Shown in pieces: positions 1-8,227 of a DNA stretch of 64,000 nt; position 1 is the stretch's first letter, and each line of letters begins with the position of its first letter. Location: contig NZ_MIEU01000002.1 in the NCBI RefSeq assembly GCF_001968825.1, positions 372,001 through 436,000 on the forward strand, in the 5' to 3' direction. The DNA is from Tersicoccus sp. Bi-70 (GTDB lineage Bacteria > Actinomycetota > Actinomycetes > Actinomycetales > Micrococcaceae). The notes beneath the pieces are model-generated. The model searched no databases, was not told the DNA's origin, and saw only the letters and a program-made list of their open reading frames with translations. The position numbers were made by a program, and so were the translations under genes.

Positions 1-51
1 GACGGCGGCGCCGAGTCCCTTGCCTGCTCCGACGATGGCGATGGTGCTCAT
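1..51 (-). CDS. SDR family oxidoreductase, N-terminal fragment
   Basis: Only the first 17 codons are inside the window; the gene runs off the left edge. They read MSTIAIVGAGKGLGAAV, a Rossmann-fold start with the GxGxGLG nucleotide-binding pattern of short-chain dehydrogenases/reductases, so an NAD(P)-dependent oxidoreductase is expected; the substrate cannot be told. The ATG at 51-49 overlaps the stop of the upstream CoA-transferase-like gene in an ATGA arrangement, and a GGAG ribosome site lies just upstream inside that gene. It is therefore translationally coupled as the third gene of a minus-strand operon with an aldo-keto reductase and the CoA-transferase-like protein. Confidence 0.7.
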   Translation of the reverse strand, partial: MSTIAIVGAGKGLGAAV

Positions 52-911
52 GTGTCTCCTTCGGTTGGTTGGTCGTGCTGGGAAATCTGGTGGACGGTGA
101 CGATGGGCAGGTCCTGCTCGCGGCCGAACCGCTCCCACGCCGCCGACGTCTGCTCCGCGAATCGCGCGGTCAGTTGCTCACGGGTGGCTCCGACCAGCTG
201 CGTCAGCCGCGCCATGAAGTGCGGTTCGATGGCCGCGACGGCGACGTGTCCATCGGCCGTCGCGTACAGACCGTACTGATCCAGGCCGCCGCCGAGCGGC
301 GTACCGGGACCGGTGAGCCCGTGACGGAGGGCGGCCGCCGCGTCGTGCGCCGCCTCGGCGAGGACGACGCGCTGGTGCGCCGGGGCACCCGCTTCCCGCA
401 GCCGCAGGGCGACGAGCGTCGCGGACACCGCCCGTTCGGCACCGAGCAGGTCGGCGACGGGAGCCACCGGCATCGACGACTCCGCGTCGGTCGAGGACAG
501 TAGCCCGGCCTCCGCCTGAAACGTCAGGTCGTGCCCGGGCCGGCCGTCGTCGTGTCCGACGATCTCGACGTGGGCCAGGCCGAGCCGCGCGACCAGCTCG
601 GGCAACCCGAGCCGTGCGGCTGCGTCAGGCCGCATCGCCGTCACGAGCACGTCCGCGCCGGAGAGCAGTTCCTCGAGGCGAGCGAACTCCTGCTTCAGGC
701 CGAGCGTCTCCACGGTCACATTGCGGTGCAGCTCGGCGTACCAGTCCGGTGCGGCGGCCCGCAGGGGGTCACCGGACGGCGGCTCGACCGTCGTCACCGC
801 TGCCCCGAGCGCTGCCAGCCGCGCGACGGCCAGCGGGCCCGGCAGATTGATCGCGAGCGAGACGACGGTGACGCCGGCCAGGGGGAGCGGCTGCTGGGTC
901 AAGGACGTCAC
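48..911 (-). CDS. Short CaiB/BaiF (family III) CoA-transferase or racemase-like protein
   Basis: This 287-residue protein begins at a GTG (911-909) that overlaps the TGA of the upstream aldo-keto reductase, so the start is set by coupling. The N-terminus (LAGVTVVSLAINLPGPLAVARL) followed by LGAAVTTVEPPSGDP is the usual opening of family III CoA-transferases, which act on acyl-CoA esters in the cytoplasm. It is clearly shorter than the 350-400 residues normal in the family. The segments GHDLTFQAEAG (about residue 128) and PVADLLGAE (about 157) resemble the His and Asp regions of alpha-methylacyl-CoA racemases, so an epimerase role is as likely as CoA transfer. The assignment to racemase is inference. 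The neighbouring reductases suggest a small carbonyl/acyl-CoA pathway of unknown substrate. Confidence 0.75.
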   Translation of the reverse strand: MTSLTQQPLPLAGVTVVSLAINLPGPLAVARLAALGAAVTTVEPPSGDPLRAAAPDWYAELHRNVTVETLGLKQEFARLEELLSGADVLVTAMRPDAAARLGLPELVARLGLAHVEIVGHDDGRPGHDLTFQAEAGLLSSTDAESSMPVAPVADLLGAERAVSATLVALRLREAGAPAHQRVVLAEAAHDAAAALRHGLTGPGTPLGGGLDQYGLYATADGHVAVAAIEPHFMARLTQLVGATREQLTARFAEQTSAAWERFGREQDLPIVTVHQISQHDQPTEGDT

Positions 912-1924
912 CGGCGGCGCGACGCCGGCTGCAGCTCCCGGTCGCCGTAGCTGTTGTCGTCGGGGTTGAGTGTGACGCCCGGGGCGACGATCTCGTCGAT
1001 CCGGTCCAGCACGTCGTCCGTCAGCGTGATGTCCGCGGCCGGCAGGTAGGACTCCAGCTGTTCCATCGTGCGCGGCCCGACGATCGCCGAGGTGACGCCA
1101 GGGTGGTTGATGACGAACGCGATGGACAGCTCGATCAGGCTCATGCCCGCGCTCTCGGCCAGCTGCGCCAGGTCCTCGACGACGTCGAGCTTGCGCTGGT
1201 TGGCGGGAGCGTCCATGTCGAACCGGGCGCTCGGCCGACGGCTCGAAGCCGGGGCACTCGGCGCGTCCTTCCGGTACCGGCCCGAGAGCCAGCCGCCGGA
1301 GAGCGGGCTGTACGTCAGGGTGCCCATGCCGTACCGCTGCGTCGTGGCCAGCACGTCCTCCTCGATGCCCCGGACGAGGATCGAGTACGGCGGCTGCTCG
1401 GTGACGAACCGTTCGAGGTGGCGCTCCCGCGCCGCCCACTGCGCCTCGACGATCTGCGACCCCGAGTAGGACGAGGAGCCGAGGTAGCGGACCTTGCCCT
1501 GCCGCACGAGGTCGGTGAGCGCACCGAGGGTCTCCTCGACGTCGATGTCCGCGCTCGGCCGGTGCACCTGGTAGAGGTCGAGGTGGTCGGTCTGCAGTCG
1601 ACGCAGCGAGTTCTCCACCTCGCGCATGATCCAGCGGCGCGACCCACCCCGGTGGTTGACGTCGTCGTCCATCGGCAGCGCGAACTTGGTGGCGAGCACG
1701 ACGTCGTCGCGTCGGTCCTTCAGCGCCTCGCCGACGATCTCCTCCGAGACCCCGGCCGAGTACACGTCGGCGGTGTCGACGACGTTGATCCCGGCGTCGA
1801 GCGCACGGTGGATGATGCGGATGGCGTCGGCGCGGTCGTCGTTGCCCCAGGGGCCGAACATCATGGCGCCGAGGCAGAGCGGGCTGACCTGGACGCCGGT
1901 GCGTCCGAGGGAGCGGTAGTCCAT
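908..1924 (-). CDS. Aldo-keto reductase
   Basis: This is a 338-residue NADPH-type aldo-keto reductase, a TIM-barrel enzyme reducing aldehydes or ketones. The start chosen is the ATG at 1924-1922 because an AAGGAG site sits about 6 bases before it; an upstream in-frame ATG would add 14 unlikely residues. The catalytic tetrad is visible: Asp and Tyr in DTADVYSAG (about residues 51-59), Lys in ATKFALP and His in YQVHRP. The C-terminal cofactor segment SAIVGPRTMEQLE is also typical. The stop overlaps the GTG of the next gene, making this the first gene of a three-gene coupled set. The closest groups are the AKR families of general stress/aldehyde reductases; the substrate is unknown. Confidence 0.9.
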   Translation of the reverse strand: MDYRSLGRTGVQVSPLCLGAMMFGPWGNDDRADAIRIIHRALDAGINVVDTADVYSAGVSEEIVGEALKDRRDDVVLATKFALPMDDDVNHRGGSRRWIMREVENSLRRLQTDHLDLYQVHRPSADIDVEETLGALTDLVRQGKVRYLGSSSYSGSQIVEAQWAARERHLERFVTEQPPYSILVRGIEEDVLATTQRYGMGTLTYSPLSGGWLSGRYRKDAPSAPASSRRPSARFDMDAPANQRKLDVVEDLAQLAESAGMSLIELSIAFVINHPGVTSAIVGPRTMEQLESYLPAADITLTDDVLDRIDEIVAPGVTLNPDDNSYGDRELQPASRRR

Positions 1925-1992
1925 GGGATCTCCTTGCGTGGATGCGTAGGTGGTGTCGTCGGTCATGCGTGCGGGATCGGGCGACCGCTTCC

Positions 1993-1998
1993 TAGAAT
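1993..1998 (+). promoter_or_regulatory. Leaderless-type -10 box (TAGAAT) for the GNAT gene
   Basis: TAGAAT fits the actinobacterial TANNNT -10 pattern and ends 6 bases before the GTG at 2005, so transcription would begin at or next to the start codon. There is no Shine-Dalgarno sequence ahead of the GTG, which supports leaderless translation. The same hexamer and spacing recur before the TetR gene at 58140. Confidence 0.5.
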
Positions 1999-2004
1999 GT
2001 GGCC

Positions 2005-2585
2005 GTGAGCGAGACGAGTCGGCAGGTCAGGGCGGAGCGCGCGGACGACGAGCCTGGTGTCGACGCCGTCATCAGAGCCGCGTTCGCCGAGGAGGGCGAG
2101 ACGGTGGCCACCCTTTGGCACGACGTCCGCTCCGCCCGGCTGTGGCACGACGGGTACGTCGCCGTCGAGGGCGATCACGTCGTCGGACACGTGGGACTGA
2201 GCCACGCGTGGCTGGATGCCCGCGCGCGCGCCTGGTCGACATCGTCCTGCTCAGCCCGCTGTCCGTGGTTCCCGACCGGCAGCGGTCCGGGATCGGCGGC
2301 CTGCTGCTGCGCACCGCGGTGAAGGCGGCGTTGCGGCGCTCGCCTGTCCTCGCGCTCGAGGGCGACCCGGGTTACTACGGCGCACGCGGGTTCGACGCCG
2401 CGGGCGACCACGGCATCGTCCCGCCGTCCGACCGCATCCCGCCGGCCGCGTGCCAGGTCATCCTCGGTCAGGACGATGAGCCGTGGATGACCGGACGGAT
2501 CGTGTACCCGGAGGTGTGGTGGCGGCACGACGCCGTGGGGCTGCGCGACCCGCTCCTGGAGCAGGTCGAGCAGCAACACGGCTGA
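2005..2585 (+). pseudogene. GNAT acetyltransferase split by a frameshift at a CG repeat
   Basis: Two adjacent reading frames together give one GNAT N-acetyltransferase of about 190 residues. The first frame ends its recognisable part at GHVGLSHAWLDARA. The second resumes with RLVDIVLLSPLSVVPDRQ and the acetyl-CoA-binding RSGIGGLLL, then DPGYYGARGFDAA. The break lies in the tract (CG)5 at 2221-2230; removing one CG unit restores a continuous LDARARLVDIVLLSPL. The start is GTG 2005 (GTG 1999 is possible), directly behind a TAGAAT box. Either the gene is inactive in this strain, it varies by slippage, or the tract is a sequencing error. The product would acetylate a small amine or protein; the substrate is unknown. 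Confidence 0.75.
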
Positions 2586-2600
2586 TCGACGCGCCATGCC

Positions 2601-3581
2601 TCAGAAGAAGGTCGGCTCGCGCATCTCGTAGTGCTCCTCGAGCGCGGCAACCTCGTCGTCGGTCAGCTCCAGGTCGAGGGACGCGACGGCATCCTCGAGA
2701 TGGTGCTGCTTGGTGGCGCCGACAATCGGCGCCGTGACGACGGGGTGGTGCAGCACCCACGCGAGGGCGACCTGCGCCATCGAGACGTTGCGGTTCTTGG
2801 CGATGGTCTCGACGGCGTCGACCACCTGCTCGTCACCGTCGCGCCACAGCGGCCGGCCGAACATGTCGGTCTGCCGGTCCTCGTCGGAGCGCTTGGTGCC
2901 CTGCTGGCCCCACGGGCGCGCGACCTTGCCCTGAGCGAGCGGCGACCACGGGATGCAGCCGACGCCCTGGTCCTCGAGCAGGCCGAACATCTCCCGCTCC
3001 TCCTCGCGCATCAGCAGGTTGTACTGGTCCTGCATCGAGACGAACGGGGTCCAGCCGCCTTCGAACGCGGCGCTCTGCAGCTTCGCGAACTGCCACGCCC
3101 ACATCGAGGAGGCGCCGAGGTAGCGCACCTTGCCGGCCTTGACGACGTCGTGCAGCGCCTCCATGGTCTCCTCGACCGGGACCTCCGGGTCGAACCGGTG
3201 GATCTGGTAGAGGTCGATGTAGTCGGTGTCCAGGCGCTTCAGGGACGCGTCGACCTGCTCCATCACGGCCTTGCGGGAGAGGCCCTGACCGCCCGGGCCG
3301 TCGTGCATGGGGGAGAAGAGCTTGGTCGCGAGGACCACCTGCTCGCGGGAGGTGTACTTGTCGATGGCGCGGCCGACGATCTCCTCCGAGGAGCCGTGCC
3401 CGTAGATGTTGGCGGTGTCCCAGAAGGTGACCCCAGCCTCCACGGCCTGCCGGAAGATCGGCTCGGCGTCGTCGTCGCCCAGCGACCACTCCAGCTGCGA
3501 ACCCGGCGTGCCGAAGCTCATGCAGCCGAGCACGATGCGGCTGACCTTCAGTCCTGACGATCCCAGTCGCGTGTACTCCAT
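2601..3581 (-). CDS. Aldo-keto reductase (second copy)
   Basis: This 326-residue aldo-keto reductase starts at ATG 3581 with a GAGAGGA site about 8 bases upstream. The tetrad is present: DTANIYGHG (Asp, Tyr), ATKLFSP (Lys) and YQIHRFD (His). The C-terminus has the cofactor loop [15 protein letters not shown]. It belongs to the same broad group as the reductase at 908-1924 but the two are only moderately similar and point to different substrates. It converges on the broken GNAT gene, with 15 bases between their stops, and diverges from the SAM-riboswitch-controlled methionine gene, with about 280 bases between. Function beyond NADPH-dependent carbonyl reduction cannot be inferred. Confidence 0.9.
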   Translation of the reverse strand: MEYTRLGSSGLKVSRIVLGCMSFGTPGSQLEWSLGDDDAEPIFRQAVEAGVTFWDTANIYGHGSSEEIVGRAIDKYTSREQVVLATKLFSPMHDGPGGQGLSRKAVMEQVDASLKRLDTDYIDLYQIHRFDPEVPVEETMEALHDVVKAGKVRYLGASSMWAWQFAKLQSAAFEGGWTPFVSMQDQYNLLMREEEREMFGLLEDQGVGCIPWSPLAQGKVARPWGQQGTKRSDEDRQTDMFGRPLWRDGDEQVVDAVETIAKNRNVSMAQVALAWVLHHPVVTAPIVGATKQHHLEDAVASLDLELTDDEVAALEEHYEMREPTFF

Positions 3582-3717
3582 GACGGTGTCCTCTCGCCTC
3601 GATGTCTGTCTCGGGTCCGACGCTACGCCGGGCCGGCGGCGGGAAGGAGGCCCTGTCAGTACACCGCTGGGCGGGAATAGAGGCTCGGTGTCCGGGCGTC
3701 CGTGGGCGACGACATGT

Positions 3718-3747
3718 TTGCGACCCCGATCGCGCCTCTGGTAGTTC
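3718..3747 (+). promoter_or_regulatory. Predicted promoter ahead of the SAM riboswitch
   Basis: TTGCGA at 3718-3723 and TAGTTC at 3742-3747 are separated by 18 bases. Transcription starting about 7 bases on would begin within a few bases of the first paired element of the riboswitch (3759). The match to the -35/-10 consensus is moderate, and the position is the main support. Confidence 0.4.
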
Positions 3748-3758
3748 TGGCGGGGTAA

Positions 3759-3844
3759 CCATCCGGAGCGGCTGAGAGACCTGGCTCGACGACGCCGCAG
3801 CAACCCCCCGACCGCGGGCACGGTGCTACTGCCAGGACCGATGG
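3759..3844 (+). ncRNA. SAM riboswitch (S-box type)
   Basis: The leader contains the conserved S-box blocks in order: AGCGGCTGAGAGA, TGGCTCGACGACGCCG, CAGCAACC and GGTGCTACTGCCAG. The closing P1 stem pairs CCATCCGG (3759-3766, one bulged C) with CCGATGG (3838-3844). S-adenosylmethionine binding to this fold lowers expression of methionine-synthesis genes, which fits the core-MetE-like gene 15 bases downstream. The ribosome site GGAGAGG (3843-3849) starts inside the 3' strand of P1. Ligand-stabilised P1 would therefore hide it, and translational control is the likely mode. I see no U-tract terminator. It could be placed in the SAM-IV branch of the same clan rather than SAM-I. Confidence 0.85.
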
Positions 3845-3859
3845 AGAGGTGGCCCTGCC

Positions 3860-5089
3860 ATGACCTTGAACACCGACCACATCCGCGTGACCCACACCGG
3901 GTCGCTGCCCCGCACCCCGGAGCTGCTCGCCGCCAACGCGGCCCGGCAGGCGAACGGGATCACCGACGAGTTCCGCGAGCTGCTCGAGGCGTCCGTCGTC
4001 GACATCGTCGCCCGGCAGAAGGCGGTCGGCATCGACATCCCGAACGACGGCGAGTACGGCCACGAGATGAGCAACGACGTCGACTACGGGGCCTGGTGGA
4101 ACTACTCGTTCTCCCGCCTCGGCGGCCTGCAGCCCGGCGACGGCGACCGCTGGGCCGATCCCGAGGTGCACCGGTCCAGCCCCGGCAACATCGTCCTCAC
4201 GTCCTTCCCGGACCGCCGGGACTGGTCCCGGTTCCGCGAGGCCTACACCGACCCCAACGGCGGCGTCCTGACCGGCCGCAAGCCCGTCATCCAGCCCAAG
4301 GTCGTCGCCCCGTTGACCTACACCGGGCACGACCTGGTGCGCTCGGACGTCACCAACCTGACGACCGCCCTCGCGAAGGCGGGCGTGCAGGACGGCTTCC
4401 TCGCCTCCCTCTCGCCCGGCTCGTGCGCGCGGATCGGCAATGCCTACTACAAGACGCCCGAGCAGCTGGTCTGGGCGAGCGCCGAGGCCATGCGCGAGGA
4501 GTACCTCGCGATCGTCGACGGCGGCCTGACCGTCCAGCTGGACGACCCGTCGCTCGCCGAGAGCTGGGACCAGGTCAACCCGGAGCCCACGGTCGAGGAC
4601 TACCTGGACTTCCTCAAGGTGCGTGTCGAGGCCACCAACTGGGCCCTGCGCGGCATCCCGGAGGAAAAGGTCCGGCTGCACGTGTGCTGGGGCTCCTGGC
4701 ACGGCCCGCACACCACCGACATCCCGTTCGCGGACATCGTCGACACGGTGCTGCAGATCAACGCAGGCGCCTACTCGTTCGAGGCCGGCAACGTCCGGCA
4801 CGAGCACGAGTGGCGCGTCTGGGAGGACACGGTGCTGCCCGACGGCAAGTCGATCATCCCCGGCGTCGTCTCTCACGCGACCAACGTCATCGAGCACCCG
4901 GAGCTGGTCGCGGACCGGATCGAGCGGTTCGCCTCCCTCGTCGGCCGCGAACGCGTGATCGCCTCCACGGACTGCGGGCTCGGCGGTCGCGTCCACCCGC
5001 AGATCGCCGCCGCCAAGCTCGAGGCGCTCGGCCAGGGTGCCGCCCTGGCCAGCAAGCGCCTGTGGAAGACGGCCGACGTGCTGGTCTGA
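3860..5089 (+). CDS. Core-MetE type cobalamin-independent methionine synthase-like protein
   Basis: This 409-residue protein equals the C-terminal catalytic barrel of MetE without the N-terminal duplicate domain. HTGSLPR near residue 12 is the family start. The zinc ligands expected for homocysteine activation are visible: H274-x-C276 in LHVCWG, and a later Cys at about 372 in STDCGLGGR. It should transfer a methyl group to homocysteine, or a related thiol, in the cytoplasm; the methyl donor of such short forms is often not methyltetrahydrofolate. The upstream SAM riboswitch ties it to methionine supply. The start ATG follows GGAGAGG at 10 bases. It is monocistronic, with a hairpin terminator at 5110-5140. 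Confidence 0.85.
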   Translation: MTLNTDHIRVTHTGSLPRTPELLAANAARQANGITDEFRELLEASVVDIVARQKAVGIDIPNDGEYGHEMSNDVDYGAWWNYSFSRLGGLQPGDGDRWADPEVHRSSPGNIVLTSFPDRRDWSRFREAYTDPNGGVLTGRKPVIQPKVVAPLTYTGHDLVRSDVTNLTTALAKAGVQDGFLASLSPGSCARIGNAYYKTPEQLVWASAEAMREEYLAIVDGGLTVQLDDPSLAESWDQVNPEPTVEDYLDFLKVRVEATNWALRGIPEEKVRLHVCWGSWHGPHTTDIPFADIVDTVLQINAGAYSFEAGNVRHEHEWRVWEDTVLPDGKSIIPGVVSHATNVIEHPELVADRIERFASLVGRERVIASTDCGLGGRVHPQIAAAKLEALGQGAALASKRLWKTADVLV

Positions 5090-5109
5090 GTTCCGCGCCG
5101 TACCAGGAC

Positions 5110-5140
5110 GGCCCGGATCCCGTGCGACGGGGTCCGGGCC
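5110..5140 (+). terminator. Hairpin terminator after the core-MetE gene
   Basis: GGCCCGGATCCC (5110-5121) pairs with GGGGTCCGGGCC (5129-5140) over 12 bases with one G-U pair, around a 7-base loop. A U-run is lacking, as is common in high-GC actinobacteria. It begins 20 bases after the stop of the preceding gene. Confidence 0.65.
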
Positions 5141-5213
5141 TTCCGGCGTCTGAGGGTAGCGCCGCCTGGGGCCGGGCGCCGTTCCGTGCCGCTTCCTGCG
5201 GCAGCATGGAGGG

Positions 5214-6206
5214 GTGACGACAGGGACCGGTACCAGTGCCGCGGCGTGGCTCGGACGGCACCAGGTGGCGATGTACCTGGGATCGATCGCGGTCGGCGTC
5301 GTCGTCGGGCTGGCCGCTCCCGGGCTCGCCGCCCCTGCCGAGGCCGCCATCACTCCGGTGCTCGCGCTGCTGCTCTACGCGACGTTCCTCGCCGTGCCGA
5401 TCACGCGGATCGGGCGTGCGCTGACCGACCGGCGCTTCGTCGCCACCGTGCTGGCGGTGAACTTCCTCGTGGTGCCGGTGGTCGTGCTGGCGCTCGCGGG
5501 CGTGGTCGGCGGACTCGTCCCGGGTCGGCCCGCGCTGCTGCTCGGCGTGCTCCTGGTGCTGCTGGCCCCGTGTGTCGACTACGTCATCGTCTTCACCGGC
5601 CTCGCCGGTGGCGCCAGCGACCGGCTGGTCGCCACGACGCCGCTGCTCACGCTGGTCCAGATCGCCGTGGTTCCGCTCGTGATCGCCCTCGCCGTCGGTC
5701 CGGACGTGCTGCACCTGATCGATCTCGGCCCGTTCCTCCGGGCCTTCCTCGTCCTGATCGTGCTGCCGCTCGTCGCGGCCGGGCTGACGCAGGCGGCCGT
5801 CACCCGCGGCGTGCGCCCGGCGATCGTGCTCGGCGACGCCGCCGGTGCGGCCATGGTGCCGCTGATGATGGCGACGCTCGCCGTCGTCGTCGCCTCCCAG
5901 GTCCACCGGGTGGGTCGGGACCTGCCGGCGGTCGCCCCGGCCGTGCCCGTCTTCGTCCTCTTCGCCGCCGTGATGGTGGCGCTCGGGCTGCTCGCGGGCC
6001 GCCTCGCCGGGCTCGACGTCGCCGCCCGGCGCGCCCTCGTCTTCACCGGCGTCACCCGCAACTCCCTGGTCGTGCTGCCGGTGACCTTCGCCCTGCCTCC
6101 GGCGTTCGCGCTCGTGCCGCTCGTCGTCGTGACCCAGACCCTCGTGGAGCTGGTCGTCATGGTCATCCTCGTCCGGCTGGTGCCGCGGCTGATCCCGGCG
6201 CGGTGA
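5214..6206 (+). CDS. BASS/ACR3-like membrane transporter
   Basis: A 330-residue, strongly hydrophobic protein with about nine or ten membrane helices. The layout, and segments such as LLAPCVDYVIVFTGLAGG (about residues 119-136) and VFTGVTRNSLVVLPVTFALP near the C-terminus, match the bile acid:sodium symporter superfamily, especially the arsenite-efflux (ACR3-like) branch. The conserved Cys of the fourth helix of ACR3 proteins may correspond to the Cys in APCVDY. No arsR or arsC gene is near, so arsenite efflux is only one possibility; organic anion transport is the other. The GTG start at 5214 has GGAGG immediately before it, closer than usual; ATG 5272 is an alternative. Confidence 0.75.
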   Translation: MTTGTGTSAAAWLGRHQVAMYLGSIAVGVVVGLAAPGLAAPAEAAITPVLALLLYATFLAVPITRIGRALTDRRFVATVLAVNFLVVPVVVLALAGVVGGLVPGRPALLLGVLLVLLAPCVDYVIVFTGLAGGASDRLVATTPLLTLVQIAVVPLVIALAVGPDVLHLIDLGPFLRAFLVLIVLPLVAAGLTQAAVTRGVRPAIVLGDAAGAAMVPLMMATLAVVVASQVHRVGRDLPAVAPAVPVFVLFAAVMVALGLLAGRLAGLDVAARRALVFTGVTRNSLVVLPVTFALPPAFALVPLVVVTQTLVELVVMVILVRLVPRLIPAR

Positions 6207-6233
6207 GACGCGAACTGAAGCCGCGGTCACCCG

Positions 6234-8072
6234 TCAGTCCGCGGCGCCGTCCGCGGAGCCGCCGTCGTCGTCGGCCAGGGTGATCGCCGCGTTGACCAGC
6301 GCCAGGTGGCTGAGCGCCTGGGGGAGATTGCCCCAGAAGTCCCCGGTCGCGGGGTCGACCATCTCGGCCATGATCCCGACGTCGTTGGGCAGCACGCGCA
6401 CCAGCTCGTCCATCAGGGTGCGGGCCTCGTCGCGGTCCCCGGTCAGATGGAGCGCGGAGACCAGCCAGAACGAACAGGCGACGAAGGCGTGCTCCTCACG
6501 CTGCATCCCGGAGTAGCGGTACAGGTACGGCCCGTCGGCCAGGTCCTCCCGGACGGCGCGGATGGTCGAGCGCATCCGCTCGCCCCGGTCGAATCCGCTG
6601 ATCGCGTGCAGCAGGATCGAGGCGTCCAGCTCCGTCGAGCCGGGATACCAGGTGTAGGTCTGCCGCTCCTCGTCCCAGCCGTGCTCCTCCACCCAGGCGC
6701 GGATCTTCTCGGCTTCGGCCTCCCAGCGGCGCGAGTCGCCCGGGATCTGGCCGACCTCCGCCAGCCGCACCGCGCCCGTGAGCGCCTCCCACGCGCCGAG
6801 CTTCGACGTGATGTAGTGCCGGTTCTCGGGCAGCTCCCACATCCCGGCGTCGGGCTGGCGCCACCGGTCGCACGCCAGGTCCGCGATCGCTGCGAGGACG
6901 CGGCCGGTCTCGGTGTCCAGCACGTGCCCGTTGTCCACGTAGAGCCGCACGATGGTGAACAGGTCCCCGAAGATGCCCAGCTGCAGCTGGTCCGCGGCGG
7001 CGTTGCCGCGCACCACGGGGCCGATGCCACGCCAGCCGGGCGCGTCGGTGCGCGTCTCGTGCGCCGGGGGCACGGACCCGTCGAGGGCGTAGAAGATCTG
7101 CGGCTGCGGTCCGTGCTCCCGGACCCGGCGCAGCATCCAGCTCATCGCCGCGTGCGTCTCCTCCCGCAGCCCGAACCGGAACAGCGCCTTCAGGCCGTAC
7201 GCGGTGTCGCGCACCCACGCGAACCGGTAGTCCCAGTTCTTCGCCACCGTCGTCGACTCCGGCAGTGAGGTCGTCGCCGCGGCCGTCATCGCGCCAGTAG
7301 GGGCGTAGAGCAGCATCTTGAGCACGAGCGCGCTGCGGTGCACCTGGTCATCCCACGGCCCGTTCCAGTGGAACTGCTCGCTCCATGCGCACCACATGTC
7401 CGCGGTCCGGTCGATCCCGGCGTTCAGCTGGTCCGGCAGCTGGAGGAACAGCGGCTCCTTCTCCGTGGCGACCAGGCCGACGACGTGCCGGGACCCGGGC
7501 GTCGCGGTGAAGGTGATCCGCAGGCTGACGTCCTCGATGCTCACTTCGGTGCCCTCGCCGGCTCGCACACCGAGGGTGAGCCCGTCCAGGCGCATCACCA
7601 GGCCGTGCACGGTGTCGTCCAGCCAGGGGGAGGCGGTGCGCAGGGCGGTGCCGGGCATGACGACGGCGCGCATGGCCACCGTGCCGGTCAGACCCTCGAT
7701 CCGACGGGCGAGTTCGACCCACGGCAGCCGGCCGGCGACGCCCTCGTTCAGGGCATCGGTGACCCGCACGCTGCCGGTTGCCGTCGTGAAAGTGGTGGCG
7801 AGGACGTTGGTGGCGCCGACGTACTCCCGGGTGGCAGTGAAGTCGTCGACGGGGCAGACGCTGTAGTAGCCGCCGAGGTCCGCGTCGAGCAGGGCGGAGA
7901 AGGCCGGCACCCCGTCCAGACCGGGCAGCGGCAGCCAGTCGATCCGCCCGTCGAGGGCCACCAGCGCGACCGTCCGGCCGTCGCCGATCGCGGCGTAGGA
8001 GCGCAGGTCGGCATACCCGTCCTCGTCCCGCTCGGGCACGAGTTCGTCCGGAGACCGACCGTCCGCTGACAT
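6234..8072 (-). CDS. Glycoside hydrolase family 15 protein (glucoamylase/trehalase-like)
   Basis: A 612-residue protein of the length usual for bacterial GH15 enzymes. The N-terminal beta-sandwich region opens with IGDGRTVALVALDGRIDWLP. The (alpha/alpha)6 barrel follows from about residue 250 (NWDYRFAWVRDTAYGLKAL). MWELPENRHYITSKLGAWEAL (about 410-430) carries the general acid Glu, and REEHAFVACSFWLVSALHL near 550 carries the second catalytic Glu. It hydrolyses alpha-linked glucose, from maltooligosaccharides or trehalose; actinobacterial members with this N-terminus include trehalases. No signal peptide is seen, so it is cytoplasmic. The start is ATG 8072 (upstream in-frame codons lack support). 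It is divergent from the gallate operon. Confidence 0.85.
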   Translation of the reverse strand: MSADGRSPDELVPERDEDGYADLRSYAAIGDGRTVALVALDGRIDWLPLPGLDGVPAFSALLDADLGGYYSVCPVDDFTATREYVGATNVLATTFTTATGSVRVTDALNEGVAGRLPWVELARRIEGLTGTVAMRAVVMPGTALRTASPWLDDTVHGLVMRLDGLTLGVRAGEGTEVSIEDVSLRITFTATPGSRHVVGLVATEKEPLFLQLPDQLNAGIDRTADMWCAWSEQFHWNGPWDDQVHRSALVLKMLLYAPTGAMTAAATTSLPESTTVAKNWDYRFAWVRDTAYGLKALFRFGLREETHAAMSWMLRRVREHGPQPQIFYALDGSVPPAHETRTDAPGWRGIGPVVRGNAAADQLQLGIFGDLFTIVRLYVDNGHVLDTETGRVLAAIADLACDRWRQPDAGMWELPENRHYITSKLGAWEALTGAVRLAEVGQIPGDSRRWEAEAEKIRAWVEEHGWDEERQTYTWYPGSTELDASILLHAISGFDRGERMRSTIRAVREDLADGPYLYRYSGMQREEHAFVACSFWLVSALHLTGDRDEARTLMDELVRVLPNDVGIMAEMVDPATGDFWGNLPQALSHLALVNAAITLADDDGGSADGAAD

Positions 8073-8168
8073 GGGCACCCCTCGTCCGGCGGGCCCGGCG
8101 AGTCCGCTCACCCGCGAGTCTAGGGCGACAGTGGTCGCGGCGTCGGTGCAACCCCGTGTGCGAACAGG

Positions 8169-8199
8169 ATTGTCAACAATCTGCTCAACAATGTAGCGT
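8169..8199 (+). promoter_or_regulatory. Promoter and candidate operator of the gallate/PDC operon
   Basis: TTGTCA (8170-8175) and TAGCGT (8194-8199) are spaced 18 bases and form a reasonable promoter 29 bases before the first gene. The -35 is embedded in the inverted repeat ATTGT-CA-ACAAT (8169-8180). The word TCAACAAT is repeated directly at 8173-8180 and 8185-8192, one and a bit helical turns apart. Such arrays are typical operators (for example of GntR- or IclR-type regulators), but no regulator gene is adjacent. Binding here would block RNA polymerase. Confidence 0.5.
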
Positions 8200-8227
8200 G
8201 GCATGAGTCCGATGTGAGGAGGACCAC

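Noticed and set aside
3771-3785. CTGAGAGA as a possible TPP riboswitch
   Set aside because: The later TPP elements are absent, while all S-box blocks and a closing P1 stem are present and the gene is methionine-related.
3656-5353. A 565-codon minus-strand frame across the core-MetE gene
   Set aside because: Shadow frame; it would also run through the riboswitch on the wrong strand.
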